This document shows positions 8,592 to 16,733 of a stretch of 64,000 bases of DNA, in pieces; positions within the stretch are counted from its first letter, which is position 1, and every line of letters starts with the position of its first letter. Source of the stretch: G958296245 sp965262055 (GTDB lineage Bacteria; Chloroflexota; Dehalococcoidia; Lucifugimonadales; G958296245); assembly GCA_965262055.1 (NCBI GenBank), contig CBDHEI010000001.1, positions 372,001 through 436,000 on the forward strand, in the 5' to 3' direction. The notes beneath the pieces were generated by a model. That model saw nothing but the letters and a program-made list of their open reading frames with translations, had not been told where the DNA came from and did no database searches. Made by a program: the position numbers and the translations under genes.

Positions 8592-10296
8592 CCCGAATCC
8601 ACCGAAAGACGACTTTGGGGACAGTCCTTGAAGAAGCCAGAGGGTGCTCCTCTGAATCTGGGAGAATGGTTTTGAAACAGAAAACCGCCCGGAAACAAGG
8701 AGCACCCAGTAGATGCTGCCACAGAATAATCCCGACCGTATCCGCGTCGTCTTTGACGACCACCGCCTGGTGGCCAATGCCGGCCTGCTCCTGCCGGCCA
8801 CCCTTGCACAGCACCTGGGCCTGCGGGAACTCGTCGACCATCACCTCGACCTAGGCTGCGCATCGGGGCGGGCGAACACGGGGGACAAAATGCTGACGCT
8901 GGTCGCTTCCGCGCTGGCGGGCGGCGACTTCATCGACGACGCCGATGCGCTGCGTGCTGGTGGGACGGTCGGTGTTCTCGGCTGCGTGGTCAAGGCGCCA
9001 TCCACCCTGGGCACCTTCCTGCGCAGCTTCCGGTGGGGGCATGTCCGTCAACTCGACCGGGTGAGCCGCCAGTTGCTGGCACGCGCATGGGCCGCTGGGG
9101 CCGGACCCGGCGACTCGCCCCTGACCATCGACCTGGACTCCACCATCTGCGAGACCTATGGACTGGACAAAGAAGGGGCGCGACACCACAACTACACCGG
9201 CGCGCGGGGCTATCACCCACTGCTGGCCATCGCCGCCGGAACCGGCGATGTGCTGATGTCCCGGCTGCGCGAGGGCCGTGCCAACACCGCTCGCGGCGCT
9301 GCCCACTTCCTGCGTGAAACGGTGGGGCGGGTGCGCTACGGTGGGGCCAGCGGCCAACTCACGGTGCGCGCCGACAGCGGCTTCTACGCCCACGCTCTCG
9401 TCGCCGTCTGCCGCGAGATGGGTGTCCGCTTCTCCATCACCATCCGCCAGCACAAAGGCCTGCGGGAGTTGATTGAGGCGATCCCCGAGCAGGACTGGAC
9501 GCCGATTCCCTACTGGATGGACGGCGCCGCCGATGTGGCCGAGACTACCTATACCCCCTTCCAGAGTGAACCCGACGCCGCGCCGGTGCGGCTCATCGTC
9601 CGGCGGGTGAAGCCCACGCCCGGTTCCCAGTTGGCCCTCTTCGCCACCTACAGCTATCACGGCTTCATCACCGACCGGGACGGGGAAACCCTGGAACTGG
9701 AGGCCGATCATCGCCGCCACGCCGAGATCGAGAACGCCATTCGAGACCTGAAACACGGCGTCGGACTCAACCATCTCCCCTCGGGGCGCTTCGCCGCCAA
9801 CGGCGCCTGGCTGGCGGTGCAGGTGATGGCACACAACCTCGCCCGCTGGACAGCGCGCATCGGTCTGGCCGAACGGACCGTGACCACCAAGACCCTCAGG
9901 CGGCGGGTCTTCGCTCTGGTGGGACGGATCACCCGCTCGGCGCGCCGCCTTACCCTGCATCTTCCCCAGCATTGGACTTGGGAAACCCAGTTCACTCGCG
10001 CCATGGCCCGGCTGCGAGCCATTCCACTCCCCGCCTGAACTGCCAGCCTGCAACTGACCCAACTTCCCTGCAAACTCGTGCCACCCCGGTCCCGCGAGAG
10101 TTCCCTGCTGCGTATTCTCTCGCCATCCCGCGCATCGCAGCTCCCGCAGAGGGCCATAGGGGCGCAAGGCGGCGACTGAAGACCGTTCGCCGACCTCCAA
10201 TCTACCCCAATGAGCCCAGCCATCTCCCCTGTAGCTCCCTCACCCACCCTGCCGCTGTCCTCACGCCGTCCATCGGTGTCCTTCGGTGGATTCGGG
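8592..10296 (+). mobile_element. Complete IS1380-family insertion sequence with 5-bp target duplication
   Basis: The element is 1705 bp. The left end reads CCCGAATCCACCGAAAGAC. The right end, reverse-complemented, reads CCCGAATCCACCGAAGGAC, which is one mismatch in 19. The bases just outside are TTTAG at 8587-8591 and again at 10297-10301, a clean 5-bp target duplication. It contains one transposase gene and sits between the aminotransferase and the RraA-family gene. The intact ends, intact transposase and matching flanks indicate a recent insertion. Confidence 0.93.
8713..10038 (+). CDS. IS1380-family transposase
   Basis: This 441-aa DDE transposase is full length. Candidate catalytic residues are the Asp in TIDLDSTICETYG (about residue 140), the Asp in VRADSGFYAHAL (about residue 220) and the Glu in RHAEIENAIRDLKHGVG (about residue 340). 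The last is followed by the family's C-terminal helical segment. It cuts and pastes its own element. It differs strongly from the two transposases at 21896 and 50131, so two IS1380 subgroups are present. Confidence 0.92.
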   Translation: MLPQNNPDRIRVVFDDHRLVANAGLLLPATLAQHLGLRELVDHHLDLGCASGRANTGDKMLTLVASALAGGDFIDDADALRAGGTVGVLGCVVKAPSTLGTFLRSFRWGHVRQLDRVSRQLLARAWAAGAGPGDSPLTIDLDSTICETYGLDKEGARHHNYTGARGYHPLLAIAAGTGDVLMSRLREGRANTARGAAHFLRETVGRVRYGGASGQLTVRADSGFYAHALVAVCREMGVRFSITIRQHKGLRELIEAIPEQDWTPIPYWMDGAADVAETTYTPFQSEPDAAPVRLIVRRVKPTPGSQLALFATYSYHGFITDRDGETLELEADHRRHAEIENAIRDLKHGVGLNHLPSGRFAANGAWLAVQVMAHNLARWTARIGLAERTVTTKTLRRRVFALVGRITRSARRLTLHLPQHWTWETQFTRAMARLRAIPLPA

Positions 10297-10432
10297 TTTA
10301 GAAGAGGGGACTCGATCAGGACCTTCCAGGAGGGAGCAGTACCGGGATACCATGCGGCCCGCGCTGTTGGACCCGCTCATCTCCGAGTGGGCTTGCCGGA
10401 TGGCGAACGTCATCGAGCAGCCCTGGCAGGCT

Positions 10433-10573
10433 GCGGAAGAACTCTTCCAAATCTTCTTCTGGGCTCTTCCCTCTTCCCAGGGATAGAGAGGAATTAAATC
10501 TGAGGGACACCCTCAGACTCCCGGCAAAGGGGCTTCTCCCCTCTGCACACCCCGTTTCCCAGCAGCCTGCTAG
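10433..10573. repeat. Intergenic palindromic repeat, copy 1
   Basis: About 140 bp starting GCGGAAGAA and ending near CTAG, shared with 59923-60084. It contains a perfect 8-bp hairpin (TCTGAGGG-ACA-CCCTCAGA, 10499-10517) and a second one (AGGGG-CTTCT-CCCCT, 10528-10542). The segment CTCAGACTCCCGGCAAAGGGGCT is conserved between copies. No coding frame is seen. The remainder of 10302-10650 shows nothing else recognisable. Confidence 0.65.
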
Positions 10574-10650
10574 CTCTCTACGACGCCAGCGACCTGTCTG
10601 ATATAGTTGCCGCAGCCAGACCGCGAACGCCGTCGCGCAAGGGAGCAGCC

Positions 10651-11367
10651 ATGGAGAGAGCATCCGCCGAAGTGATAGAGGCCCTGAAAGAGTTCGATTC
10701 GGCCACCGTCTTCAACGGCGTGGTCGGGGCGCAGGGAGCGTCCCAGGGAGGCCGTGAGCTTGAGGGGGGCGGGGGGCAACCCGAGTGCTATGCGGGCCCG
10801 GAGATGCAGTGCTTCCTTCCGGAGCTGGGCCGCGCCGTGGGCTACGCCGTAACCTGTGAGGTCACGCCCTTGGACCCCGACTCGCCAGCGATACCGTGGG
10901 ACGAGTTCTACGACGCCCTTGACGAGACGCCCGCACCCATCGTGGCCGTGTACAAGGATGTGGACTCCCGCCCCGGGCGCGCCGCGTCCTTTGGCGACGG
11001 CATGGCCGCCAGGCACAAGTTGCAGGGCGTAACCGGGGTGGTTATGGAGGGCTCCGTCAGAGACTTGGAGGGCATCAGGCGTGTCGGCATGCCTATCTGG
11101 GCGACGGGGCAGGTGCCCGGCCACGGCGTCTTCTCCCTGGTGCGCGTCAACTCGTCGGTCACCGTGGCCGGCTTGCGAATCAGTCCCGGCGAGCTCATCG
11201 TCGCCGATAGCGGCGGGGTGACCAAGATTCCAGCGGGGACTGACGAGGCGGAGGTGCTCGAAGCGGCACGGAGGGTGCGCGACTTCGAAGCCAGCTTCCA
11301 CGCGCTCTTCGACGACCCAACCGTCAACCCAGCCAAGGTCAAGGAGTGGCTTAGGGCCAACGCCTAA
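10651..11367 (+). CDS. RraA-family protein (HMG/CHA aldolase-like fold)
   Basis: The 238-aa product has the RraA/demethylmenaquinone methyltransferase-like fold. The signature GVVMEGSVRDLEGIRRVGMPIWATG (about residues 130-155) carries the Arg-Asp pair that binds substrate and metal in the aldolase members. The later VADSGGVTKIP is also typical. Members include RNase E inhibitor RraA and 4-hydroxy-4-methyl-2-oxoglutarate/oxaloacetate-type aldolases. In a genome with many catabolic enzymes, a class II pyruvate aldolase or decarboxylase role is more likely than RNase control. It is transcribed alone. Confidence 0.78.
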   Translation: MERASAEVIEALKEFDSATVFNGVVGAQGASQGGRELEGGGGQPECYAGPEMQCFLPELGRAVGYAVTCEVTPLDPDSPAIPWDEFYDALDETPAPIVAVYKDVDSRPGRAASFGDGMAARHKLQGVTGVVMEGSVRDLEGIRRVGMPIWATGQVPGHGVFSLVRVNSSVTVAGLRISPGELIVADSGGVTKIPAGTDEAEVLEAARRVRDFEASFHALFDDPTVNPAKVKEWLRANA

Positions 11368-11382
11368 TCACTAGTGCGGAGG

Positions 11383-11411
11383 TTGACACGGAGACTCGAT
11401 ACCTGTTAAAT
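11383..11411 (+). promoter_or_regulatory. Promoter and leader of the first solute-binding protein gene
   Basis: TTGACA at 11383-11388 is followed by a 17-bp spacer and TTAAAT at 11406-11411. Just downstream, GGCC-TTGT-GGCC (11419-11430) can form a small hairpin. The second binding-protein gene has the same promoter layout and a hairpin in the same place with altered but still pairing bases. Confidence 0.6.
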
Positions 11412-11486
11412 ATCATGCGGCCTTGTGGCCAAATGTAAGGGAAAGCAGTCGAAGCAGCAGCAGGCAAAATTTGGAGGGAGGATTCG

Positions 11487-13499
11487 ATGCTAGAGACGAT
11501 AAGAGGAAAGAAGTGGCTGGGGCTCGCCATCGCCCTTGTCGCCCTCGTCGCATTCGCGTGCGGCACCAAAGAGGTCGTCAAGACGGTCGAGATCGAGGTC
11601 CCCGGTGAAACCGTGGTGGTGGAGAAAGAGGTAATCAAAGAGGTCCAGGTGGAGGTGGTGGTGGAGAAAGAGGTGGTCAAGGAAGTGATGGTCCCCGGTG
11701 AGACCATAGTGGTGGAGAAAGAGGTCGTAAAGACGGTCGAGGTTCCCGGTGAGACCGTGGTGGTGGAGAAAGAGGTTATCAAGGAGGTTGAGGTACAGGT
11801 GGTGGTGGAGAAAGAGGTCGTAAAGACGGTCGAGGTTCCCGGTGAGACCGTGGTGGTGGAGAAAGAGGTTATCAAGGAGGTCGAGGTTATCAAGGAGGTC
11901 GAGGTCGTGAGGGAGGTGGAGGCCATGGGGCCGGAGAAGATCCTCCGCATGCGCTTCAAAGAGGCGATCGCCCACATCAACCCCTTCGACTCCCTGTCCA
12001 GGCCTCACGGCTGGGCATGGAACCTGATGGGCTCCCGCCTGATCTTCCCCGACGACTTGGCCATGGCCTGGGCGCCTGACCTGGCTGAGCGGTGGGAGGT
12101 CTCCGAGGACGCCCTGTCCTACACGTTCTACCTACGCAAGGGAGCCACGTTCCACGACGGTGAGGAAGTTACCGCCGACGACGTGGTCTTCACCTTCAGG
12201 ACATACCTGAACTCCGAGGCCAGCCCCCGCGGGCCCAACGCGCTCAGCACCATCAAGGGTGCGGCGGCCTTCACCGAGGCCCACGGCATGGGTGAAGTGG
12301 GGATCGTCAAGGTCGACGACTACACCGTCCGGTTCGAGCAGGACTTTCCCAACGCGCTTTTCCTGGACAAGTGCTGCAACAGCACGCCGATAATCATGCC
12401 CGAGCACATCCTGGGTGACACGCCTCCCGCGGAGATCGCGAACTACCCGTGGTCTACTGAGTTCATCGGCTCCGGGCCCTTCATGCTGGATGTCCCCTTC
12501 GTGGCGGACAGGGGCTGGACGATGAAGAAGAACCCTAACTACTTCTTCGGAGAGCCCCGGCTGGACAAGATCTCGTTCGAGTTCATCGAGACCCGCGACG
12601 CGACCTTCGTCGCCATGCAGCGCGGCGAGATCCACGGATCGTCCTACCCGACGCTGACCGCGGAGATGTACCAGGCGTTCGTCACCGACCCCCGCTTCAA
12701 CGTGATCGGCATCAAGGGATCGATCATGCGGAGCTTCATGTTCAACAACAACTTTGAGCCCACACAGGACTTCCGCGTACGCCAGGCCTTCCTGATGGCG
12801 ATCGACCGCAAGGCTCTGATCGACGCCTACTGGCAGGGCAACGGCGACATCATCAACACCCCGTTCCAGAACCCCCTGTACCACGTTCCCGAGTACGACT
12901 CGCGGTACCCGTACAACCCGGCCAAGGCCAGGGAGCTGCTGGCAGAGGCTGGCTGGGACTCGAGCGTCGAAATCGAGAACAAGAGCTATTACGTCGACCG
13001 GGAGGACTTCTTCTCGGCCATCCAGGCCATGCTCGCTGAGGTTGGCATTCAGATGAAGACCACCATGCAGCAGGGCCCCGCCTGGGTCGTAGACTACTAC
13101 GACAAGCACGACTTCGAGCTCGTGTTCGCGGGCTTTGGCGCTCCGTTCGACCCCGACGGCTGGCTCATCTCCCAGATGCACACCAGCGCGCAGAACGGCG
13201 GCCAGTACGGCAACGCCGAATTGGACGCGCTGATCGACAAGGGGCGGATGGCCACGACACCCGCGTTGCGGGGCGATGCCTACGCCATGATCGCCGAGGA
13301 CTTCATCGACAGGATGCCCTTCCTGCCTATCCTCAGGCAGAACGAGTGGTGGTACAAGGCCAACGCTTGGCATCAGCCGGTCCTGAGCCAGGCGCGCCAG
13401 GCCACCAGCTTCTCGACCATCGAGATACTGCCGGTGTTCCTCAACTCGGGCTCATGGTCCAAGTACCATGCCGAGCGCTGGGACCTAGACGTCCAGTAG
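11487..13499 (+). CDS. ABC-transporter solute-binding lipoprotein, family 5 (peptide/nickel type), with VEKEV stalk
   Basis: This 670-aa lipoprotein has a signal ending at the lipobox VAFAC (Cys25). Residues about 28-150 are a low-complexity stalk built from repeats such as VEKEVIKEV and VPGETVVVEK. The stalk probably holds the binding domain away from the membrane. The SBP_bac_5 domain follows, with DLAERWEVSEDALSYTFYLRKG and FHDGEEVTADDVVFTF. It should capture an oligopeptide or similar solute for the permeases at 13620 and 14590. Ribosome site GGAGGGAGG precedes the ATG. A close paralogue lies at 16734. Confidence 0.93.
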   Translation: MLETIRGKKWLGLAIALVALVAFACGTKEVVKTVEIEVPGETVVVEKEVIKEVQVEVVVEKEVVKEVMVPGETIVVEKEVVKTVEVPGETVVVEKEVIKEVEVQVVVEKEVVKTVEVPGETVVVEKEVIKEVEVIKEVEVVREVEAMGPEKILRMRFKEAIAHINPFDSLSRPHGWAWNLMGSRLIFPDDLAMAWAPDLAERWEVSEDALSYTFYLRKGATFHDGEEVTADDVVFTFRTYLNSEASPRGPNALSTIKGAAAFTEAHGMGEVGIVKVDDYTVRFEQDFPNALFLDKCCNSTPIIMPEHILGDTPPAEIANYPWSTEFIGSGPFMLDVPFVADRGWTMKKNPNYFFGEPRLDKISFEFIETRDATFVAMQRGEIHGSSYPTLTAEMYQAFVTDPRFNVIGIKGSIMRSFMFNNNFEPTQDFRVRQAFLMAIDRKALIDAYWQGNGDIINTPFQNPLYHVPEYDSRYPYNPAKARELLAEAGWDSSVEIENKSYYVDREDFFSAIQAMLAEVGIQMKTTMQQGPAWVVDYYDKHDFELVFAGFGAPFDPDGWLISQMHTSAQNGGQYGNAELDALIDKGRMATTPALRGDAYAMIAEDFIDRMPFLPILRQNEWWYKANAWHQPVLSQARQATSFSTIEILPVFLNSGSWSKYHAERWDLDVQ

Positions 13500-13526
13500 A
13501 ACAGGCAAGTTTTTAGCCTAGTAGAT

Positions 13527-13564
13527 GGGCCGGGGCGCCCGCTTCACGCGGTGCGCCCCGGCCC
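13527..13564 (+). terminator. Strong intercistronic hairpin after the binding-protein gene
   Basis: A perfect 12-bp stem (GGGCCGGGGCGC with GCGCCCCGGCCC) encloses a 14-nt loop that itself contains CCGC/GCGG. No T-run follows. In importer operons such hairpins often terminate or protect the transcript, so the binding protein is made in excess over its permeases. Confidence 0.65.
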
Positions 13565-13619
13565 AGTTCACGGGTTTGACTCACCCCCGTCCGCAGGCTC
13601 CGTACAACCCTAACATCAC

Positions 13620-14582
13620 ATGCAGAAGTACATCCTCAGACGGATCATTATCTCTATCCCGATGATCGTTGGGATATCGTTGATTACCTTCGTGATGATC
13701 AACCTGGCCCCGGGCGACCCGCTCACCGCAATGATCCCCCCCGACCTCATGGCCGAGATGGCGCCCGCGCAGCTGGATGCAAAGCGCAGACAGCTTGGGT
13801 TGGACAAACCGATGCCCGTGCGGTACTTCATCTGGCTGGGCCAGCTGGCCCGAGGCAACTTCGGATTCTCGTACCTGAGCCGCGAGCCGGTGCTGAAGAT
13901 CATCTGGCAGAGGATACCGCCCACGCTCGAGCTCACATTCGCGGCGCTTATCATCGGCACCATCGGTGGGTTCATCATGGGGGTGATCGCCGCCCTCAAG
14001 CAGTACAGCATATACGACTACGCCCTCAGCTTCATCTCTCTCGTGGGGCTGTCGATTCCCGGGTTCTTCATGGCGCTTATCGCGCTCTTCCTCTTTGTCC
14101 TGAGATACGAATGGTTCCCTTCCCACGGCATGACTTCCGAGCTCGGACAATTCAACATCTGGGACAATCTGTATCACCTGATACTTCCAGCATCCGTGCT
14201 CGCCATTGAGCTCCTCGCCACCAGTACGCGCTATGCAAGAACGGCCATGCTCGAGGTGCTCAACTCAGACTATGTGACCACGGCAAGGGCAAAGGGCCTC
14301 TCCGAGTGGCTCGTAATAGGGCGCCACGCATTCAGGAACGCCCTGCTACCACTGATCACCATCAGCAGCCTCCGAATCCCGTTGCTGTTCGGCGGCGTCA
14401 TTGTCATAGAGCAGATGTTCTCCTGGCCTGGCATGGGACTTCTTACCGTCCGGGCTATCACCAACGTTGACTATCCGATACTGATGGCGCTCACATTCTG
14501 GGTAGCGGTCATCGTGCTTTTCTCCAATCTGCTGGCCGACGTACTTTACGCCGTGGCAGATCCCCGCATAAGGACGGAATAG
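13620..14582 (+). CDS. ABC-transporter permease, DppB type
   Basis: The 320-aa inner-membrane protein has about six helices. It has the N-terminal segment of this family (MQKYILRRIIISIPMIVGISLITF) and the cytoplasmic EAA loop RTAMLEVLNSDYVTTARAKGL near residue 205, which contacts the ATPase. It forms a heterodimeric channel with the DppC-type permease 7 bp downstream. No ATP-binding subunits are encoded in the window, so they must be shared from elsewhere. Confidence 0.92.
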   Translation: MQKYILRRIIISIPMIVGISLITFVMINLAPGDPLTAMIPPDLMAEMAPAQLDAKRRQLGLDKPMPVRYFIWLGQLARGNFGFSYLSREPVLKIIWQRIPPTLELTFAALIIGTIGGFIMGVIAALKQYSIYDYALSFISLVGLSIPGFFMALIALFLFVLRYEWFPSHGMTSELGQFNIWDNLYHLILPASVLAIELLATSTRYARTAMLEVLNSDYVTTARAKGLSEWLVIGRHAFRNALLPLITISSLRIPLLFGGVIVIEQMFSWPGMGLLTVRAITNVDYPILMALTFWVAVIVLFSNLLADVLYAVADPRIRTE

Positions 14583-14589
14583 GGATAGG

Positions 14590-15570
14590 ATGGCTACAGG
14601 AGAGAGCAGCAGCCCGCCCGCCGACCGGGACGAGTCCGTCCCCACAGTAGGCATCCTCGCGCCCGCGACTCGAAGGTCGAGCGTCAGCCCGTGGCAGAGG
14701 TTCCGGCGCCACAAGGTCGCGATGGTCGGCTTCGCAATTCTCGCCCTTTTCACCTCCACCGCCGTATTCGCTCCACTGATTACCAATCAGGACCCCAACC
14801 ATATCGATCTGAAGCTGCTCAAGAGACCTCCCTGCTGGGCTAGCGCACTCGGAGTGGGTTCGGGAATAATAAAAGCCGAGTGCACCCCCGACCACTGGTT
14901 CGGCACCGACCGTACGGGGCGCGACGTGTTCTCGCGTCTTCTCTACGCCGGTCGCGTGTCGCTTACGGTGGGCGTCGTCGCGGCAGGCATCTCCGCCGCC
15001 ATCGGCACCGTCCTGGGGCTCATATCGGGCTTCTTCGGCCACTGGGCCGACAACGTCCTGCAACGGCTCACCGAGCTGGTCATGACGTTCCCGACGCTCT
15101 TTGCCGTGATCATACTGGTCGGCATAGTTGGCCCCAGCATCTGGAACATCATCTTCGTTCTCGGAGGCCTGGGCTGGACCGGCACCGTAAGGGTCGTCCG
15201 GGGACAAGTGCTGTCCATTCGAGAGATGGACTACGTGCTCGGCGCCAAGGCGCTGGGCGCAAGCGACAAGCGCATCATGTTCAGGCACATGCTGCCGGGG
15301 GTCATGCCCTACGTCGCGGTCGGCGCGACTCTCACGGTGGCGGGTGCGATCCTCACCGAGGCGTCGTTGAGCTTCCTCGGCTTCGGCGTCAGGGCGCCCA
15401 CGGCAACTTGGGGCAGCATGATGACCCAGGCCCAGCGCCTGTTCATTCTGCGGGACATGCCCTGGCTCTGGCTCCCGCCGGGAGCCGCAATCTCCCTGAC
15501 CGTAATCGCGGTAAACTTCATGGGAGACGGCCTCCGGGACGCCCTAGACCCGCGTACCAGGATCGACTAG
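14590..15570 (+). CDS. ABC-transporter permease, DppC type
   Basis: The 326-aa protein has the cytoplasmic start RFRRHKVAMVGFAILALF, then periplasmic HWFGTDRTGRDVFSRLLYAGR typical of DppC/OppC. The EAA loop GQVLSIREMDYVLGAKALGASDKRIMF follows. It pairs with the DppB-type protein upstream to import peptides or related solutes. Its stop is 7 bp from the stop of the convergent moaE gene. Confidence 0.92.
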   Translation: MATGESSSPPADRDESVPTVGILAPATRRSSVSPWQRFRRHKVAMVGFAILALFTSTAVFAPLITNQDPNHIDLKLLKRPPCWASALGVGSGIIKAECTPDHWFGTDRTGRDVFSRLLYAGRVSLTVGVVAAGISAAIGTVLGLISGFFGHWADNVLQRLTELVMTFPTLFAVIILVGIVGPSIWNIIFVLGGLGWTGTVRVVRGQVLSIREMDYVLGAKALGASDKRIMFRHMLPGVMPYVAVGATLTVAGAILTEASLSFLGFGVRAPTATWGSMMTQAQRLFILRDMPWLWLPPGAAISLTVIAVNFMGDGLRDALDPRTRID

Positions 15571-15577
15571 GCCGCCG

Positions 15578-16018
15578 TCAGTTCGCTTCGACGGCGTCCG
15601 TCGCCGCGTCCTCAGGGCTACCGACCCACACCTCGCCGCCCTCGAAGTACTCCTTCTTCCAGATTGGCACCGTCTGCTTGATGCGGTCCACCGCGTACTG
15701 GCAGGCTGCGAAGGCCTGGCCCCTGTGCGGCGATGCGACGGCGACGACGAGGCTGATCTCCTCGATCTCGAGGCGGCCCAACCTGTGGGCAATGGCCACG
15801 TCTTCGATGCCCCAGCGCTGGCGTATCTCCTCTTCGATCTCGGCGAGCTTGTTGTCCGCCATGGGCCGGTAGGCCTCGTACTCCAGGTGGAGCACGTTGC
15901 GGCCCTCCGTGCGGTCGCGGGTCGTCCCAAGGAAGGTCACGACCGCGCCGTTGGCTCTGCGCCTGACGCGAGACGTTATCTTCTCAGGGTCCAGGGGGCC
16001 AACGCTAATCTCGATCAT
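15578..16018 (-). CDS. moaE: Molybdopterin synthase catalytic subunit, copy 1
   Basis: This 146-aa protein matches MoaE: VTFLGTTRDRTEGRNVLHLEYEAY near residue 28, HRLGRLEIEEISLVVAVASPHRGQAF near residue 80, and IKQTVPIWKKEYFEGGEVWVG with the catalytic Lys pair. MoaE inserts sulfur from the MoaD thiocarboxylate into precursor Z to make molybdopterin. Its ATG overlaps the end of moaD by 14 bp. A nearly identical copy lies at 18803; the two differ mainly at the C-terminus. Confidence 0.93.
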   Translation of the reverse strand: MIEISVGPLDPEKITSRVRRRANGAVVTFLGTTRDRTEGRNVLHLEYEAYRPMADNKLAEIEEEIRQRWGIEDVAIAHRLGRLEIEEISLVVAVASPHRGQAFAACQYAVDRIKQTVPIWKKEYFEGGEVWVGSPEDAATDAVEAN

Positions 16019-16247
16019 CGGCGCCTCCGCTAACTGGGGGTATCAGGGCCGCCTCGTCGCCTTCGCGCAGTATGTGCAGGTGGTCCCGGTATTCCTGGTT
16101 TACCGCAACCACGAGCCGAGCCGGGTCACCTATGAGCCCTGGATAGCTGCACACAATCTCCTGGGCAAGCAGGCCAACGGTAGCGCCCTCTGGCAGGTCC
16201 AGGGTCATCTCGGACCGCCCGATCCGCTCCTTATATCCGGCGAACAA
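16005..16247 (-). CDS. moaD: Molybdopterin synthase sulfur-carrier subunit, copy 1 (start unclear)
   Basis: The protein has the ubiquitin-like MoaD pattern, ending ALIPPVSGG, but the diglycine is followed by ADDRD before the stop. The first standard start codon is the TTG at 16247, which would remove the first beta strand (KINLRL). Upstream codons encode that strand, but only CTG is available before an in-frame TGA. In copy 2 a TTG supplies the start. Copy 1 may therefore be poorly translated or defective. Whether the five extra residues are trimmed is unknown. Confidence 0.75.
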   Translation of the reverse strand: MFAGYKERIGRSEMTLDLPEGATVGLLAQEIVCSYPGLIGDPARLVVAVNQEYRDHLHILREGDEAALIPPVSGGADDRD

Positions 16248-16259
16248 TCTCAGGTTGAT

Positions 16260-16635
16260 CTTCAGGACCTGACTCTCCGATCACTATGCCACCATCCTTG
16301 CCATTGCTATGAAAATGGCCTCTAACGCCCCAACCCGTCGTTCCCGCGCACGCGGGAACCCAATCCCCTGGCCGTTGACATCCGCCGGCCACGATGAGAA
16401 GTGCACCACCCCTTTAATTCATCCCCCCTATGTGGCCTTCGCAAGGCCACTGTGATTCCGAGCGGGGCGAGGAATCTAGTACCATTTCTTTTGGTTAACG
16501 CCGCGAATTACCATCCCGTAGCGGCGGGTCTCAAACCCGCCCTATCCCTGTCGTAGGACGCCAACCCGGTCGCCTATATTGCCTAATCACGGCAACCTGG
16601 TATGAATTGGGACAGGCTCGGCGACGTAGCCAAGG
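16260..16635. other. Intergenic region with several short inverted repeats
   Basis: No gene is seen between the moaD start and the next promoter. It contains a perfect 9-bp hairpin GTTCCCGCG-CA-CGCGGGAAC (16340-16359) and an ATTCC...GGAAT element with GAGCGGGGCGA between the arms (about 16451-16472). It also has GCGGGT-CTCAA-ACCCGC (about 16526-16543), followed by CCTATCCC. Similar motifs recur at 18775-18811 and 19534-19623, so this looks like a landing zone for small dispersed repeats. Confidence 0.5.
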
Positions 16636-16665
16636 TTGACACGGCTGGCGGAAACCTGTTAAGAA
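16636..16665 (+). promoter_or_regulatory. Promoter and leader of the second solute-binding protein gene
   Basis: TTGACA (16636-16641), a 17-bp spacer and TTAAGA (16659-16664) lie in the same arrangement as upstream of 11487. The downstream leader can form TGGC-CTTGT-GCCA (16671-16683), the counterpart of the GGCC-TTGT-GGCC hairpin of the first gene. Confidence 0.55.
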
Positions 16666-16733
16666 TCATGTGGCCTTGTGCCATTAGGGTAGGAATAACG
16701 GTCGAAGAAATAGCAAATTAGGAGGGAGATCAC

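Noticed and set aside
10286..10486. Small open frame between the IS and the RraA-family gene
   Set aside because: It begins at the IS target site and runs into the intergenic repeat; no homology-like pattern or ribosome site.
11560..11930. Repeated segments resembling a CRISPR array or tandem DNA repeat
   Set aside because: They are coding repeats of Val/Glu/Lys in the binding protein stalk, without uniform spacers and fully in frame.
16005..16018. A frameshift letting MoaD end exactly at GG
   Set aside because: No stop lies directly after GG in any frame; the nearest TGA in another frame falls beyond it.
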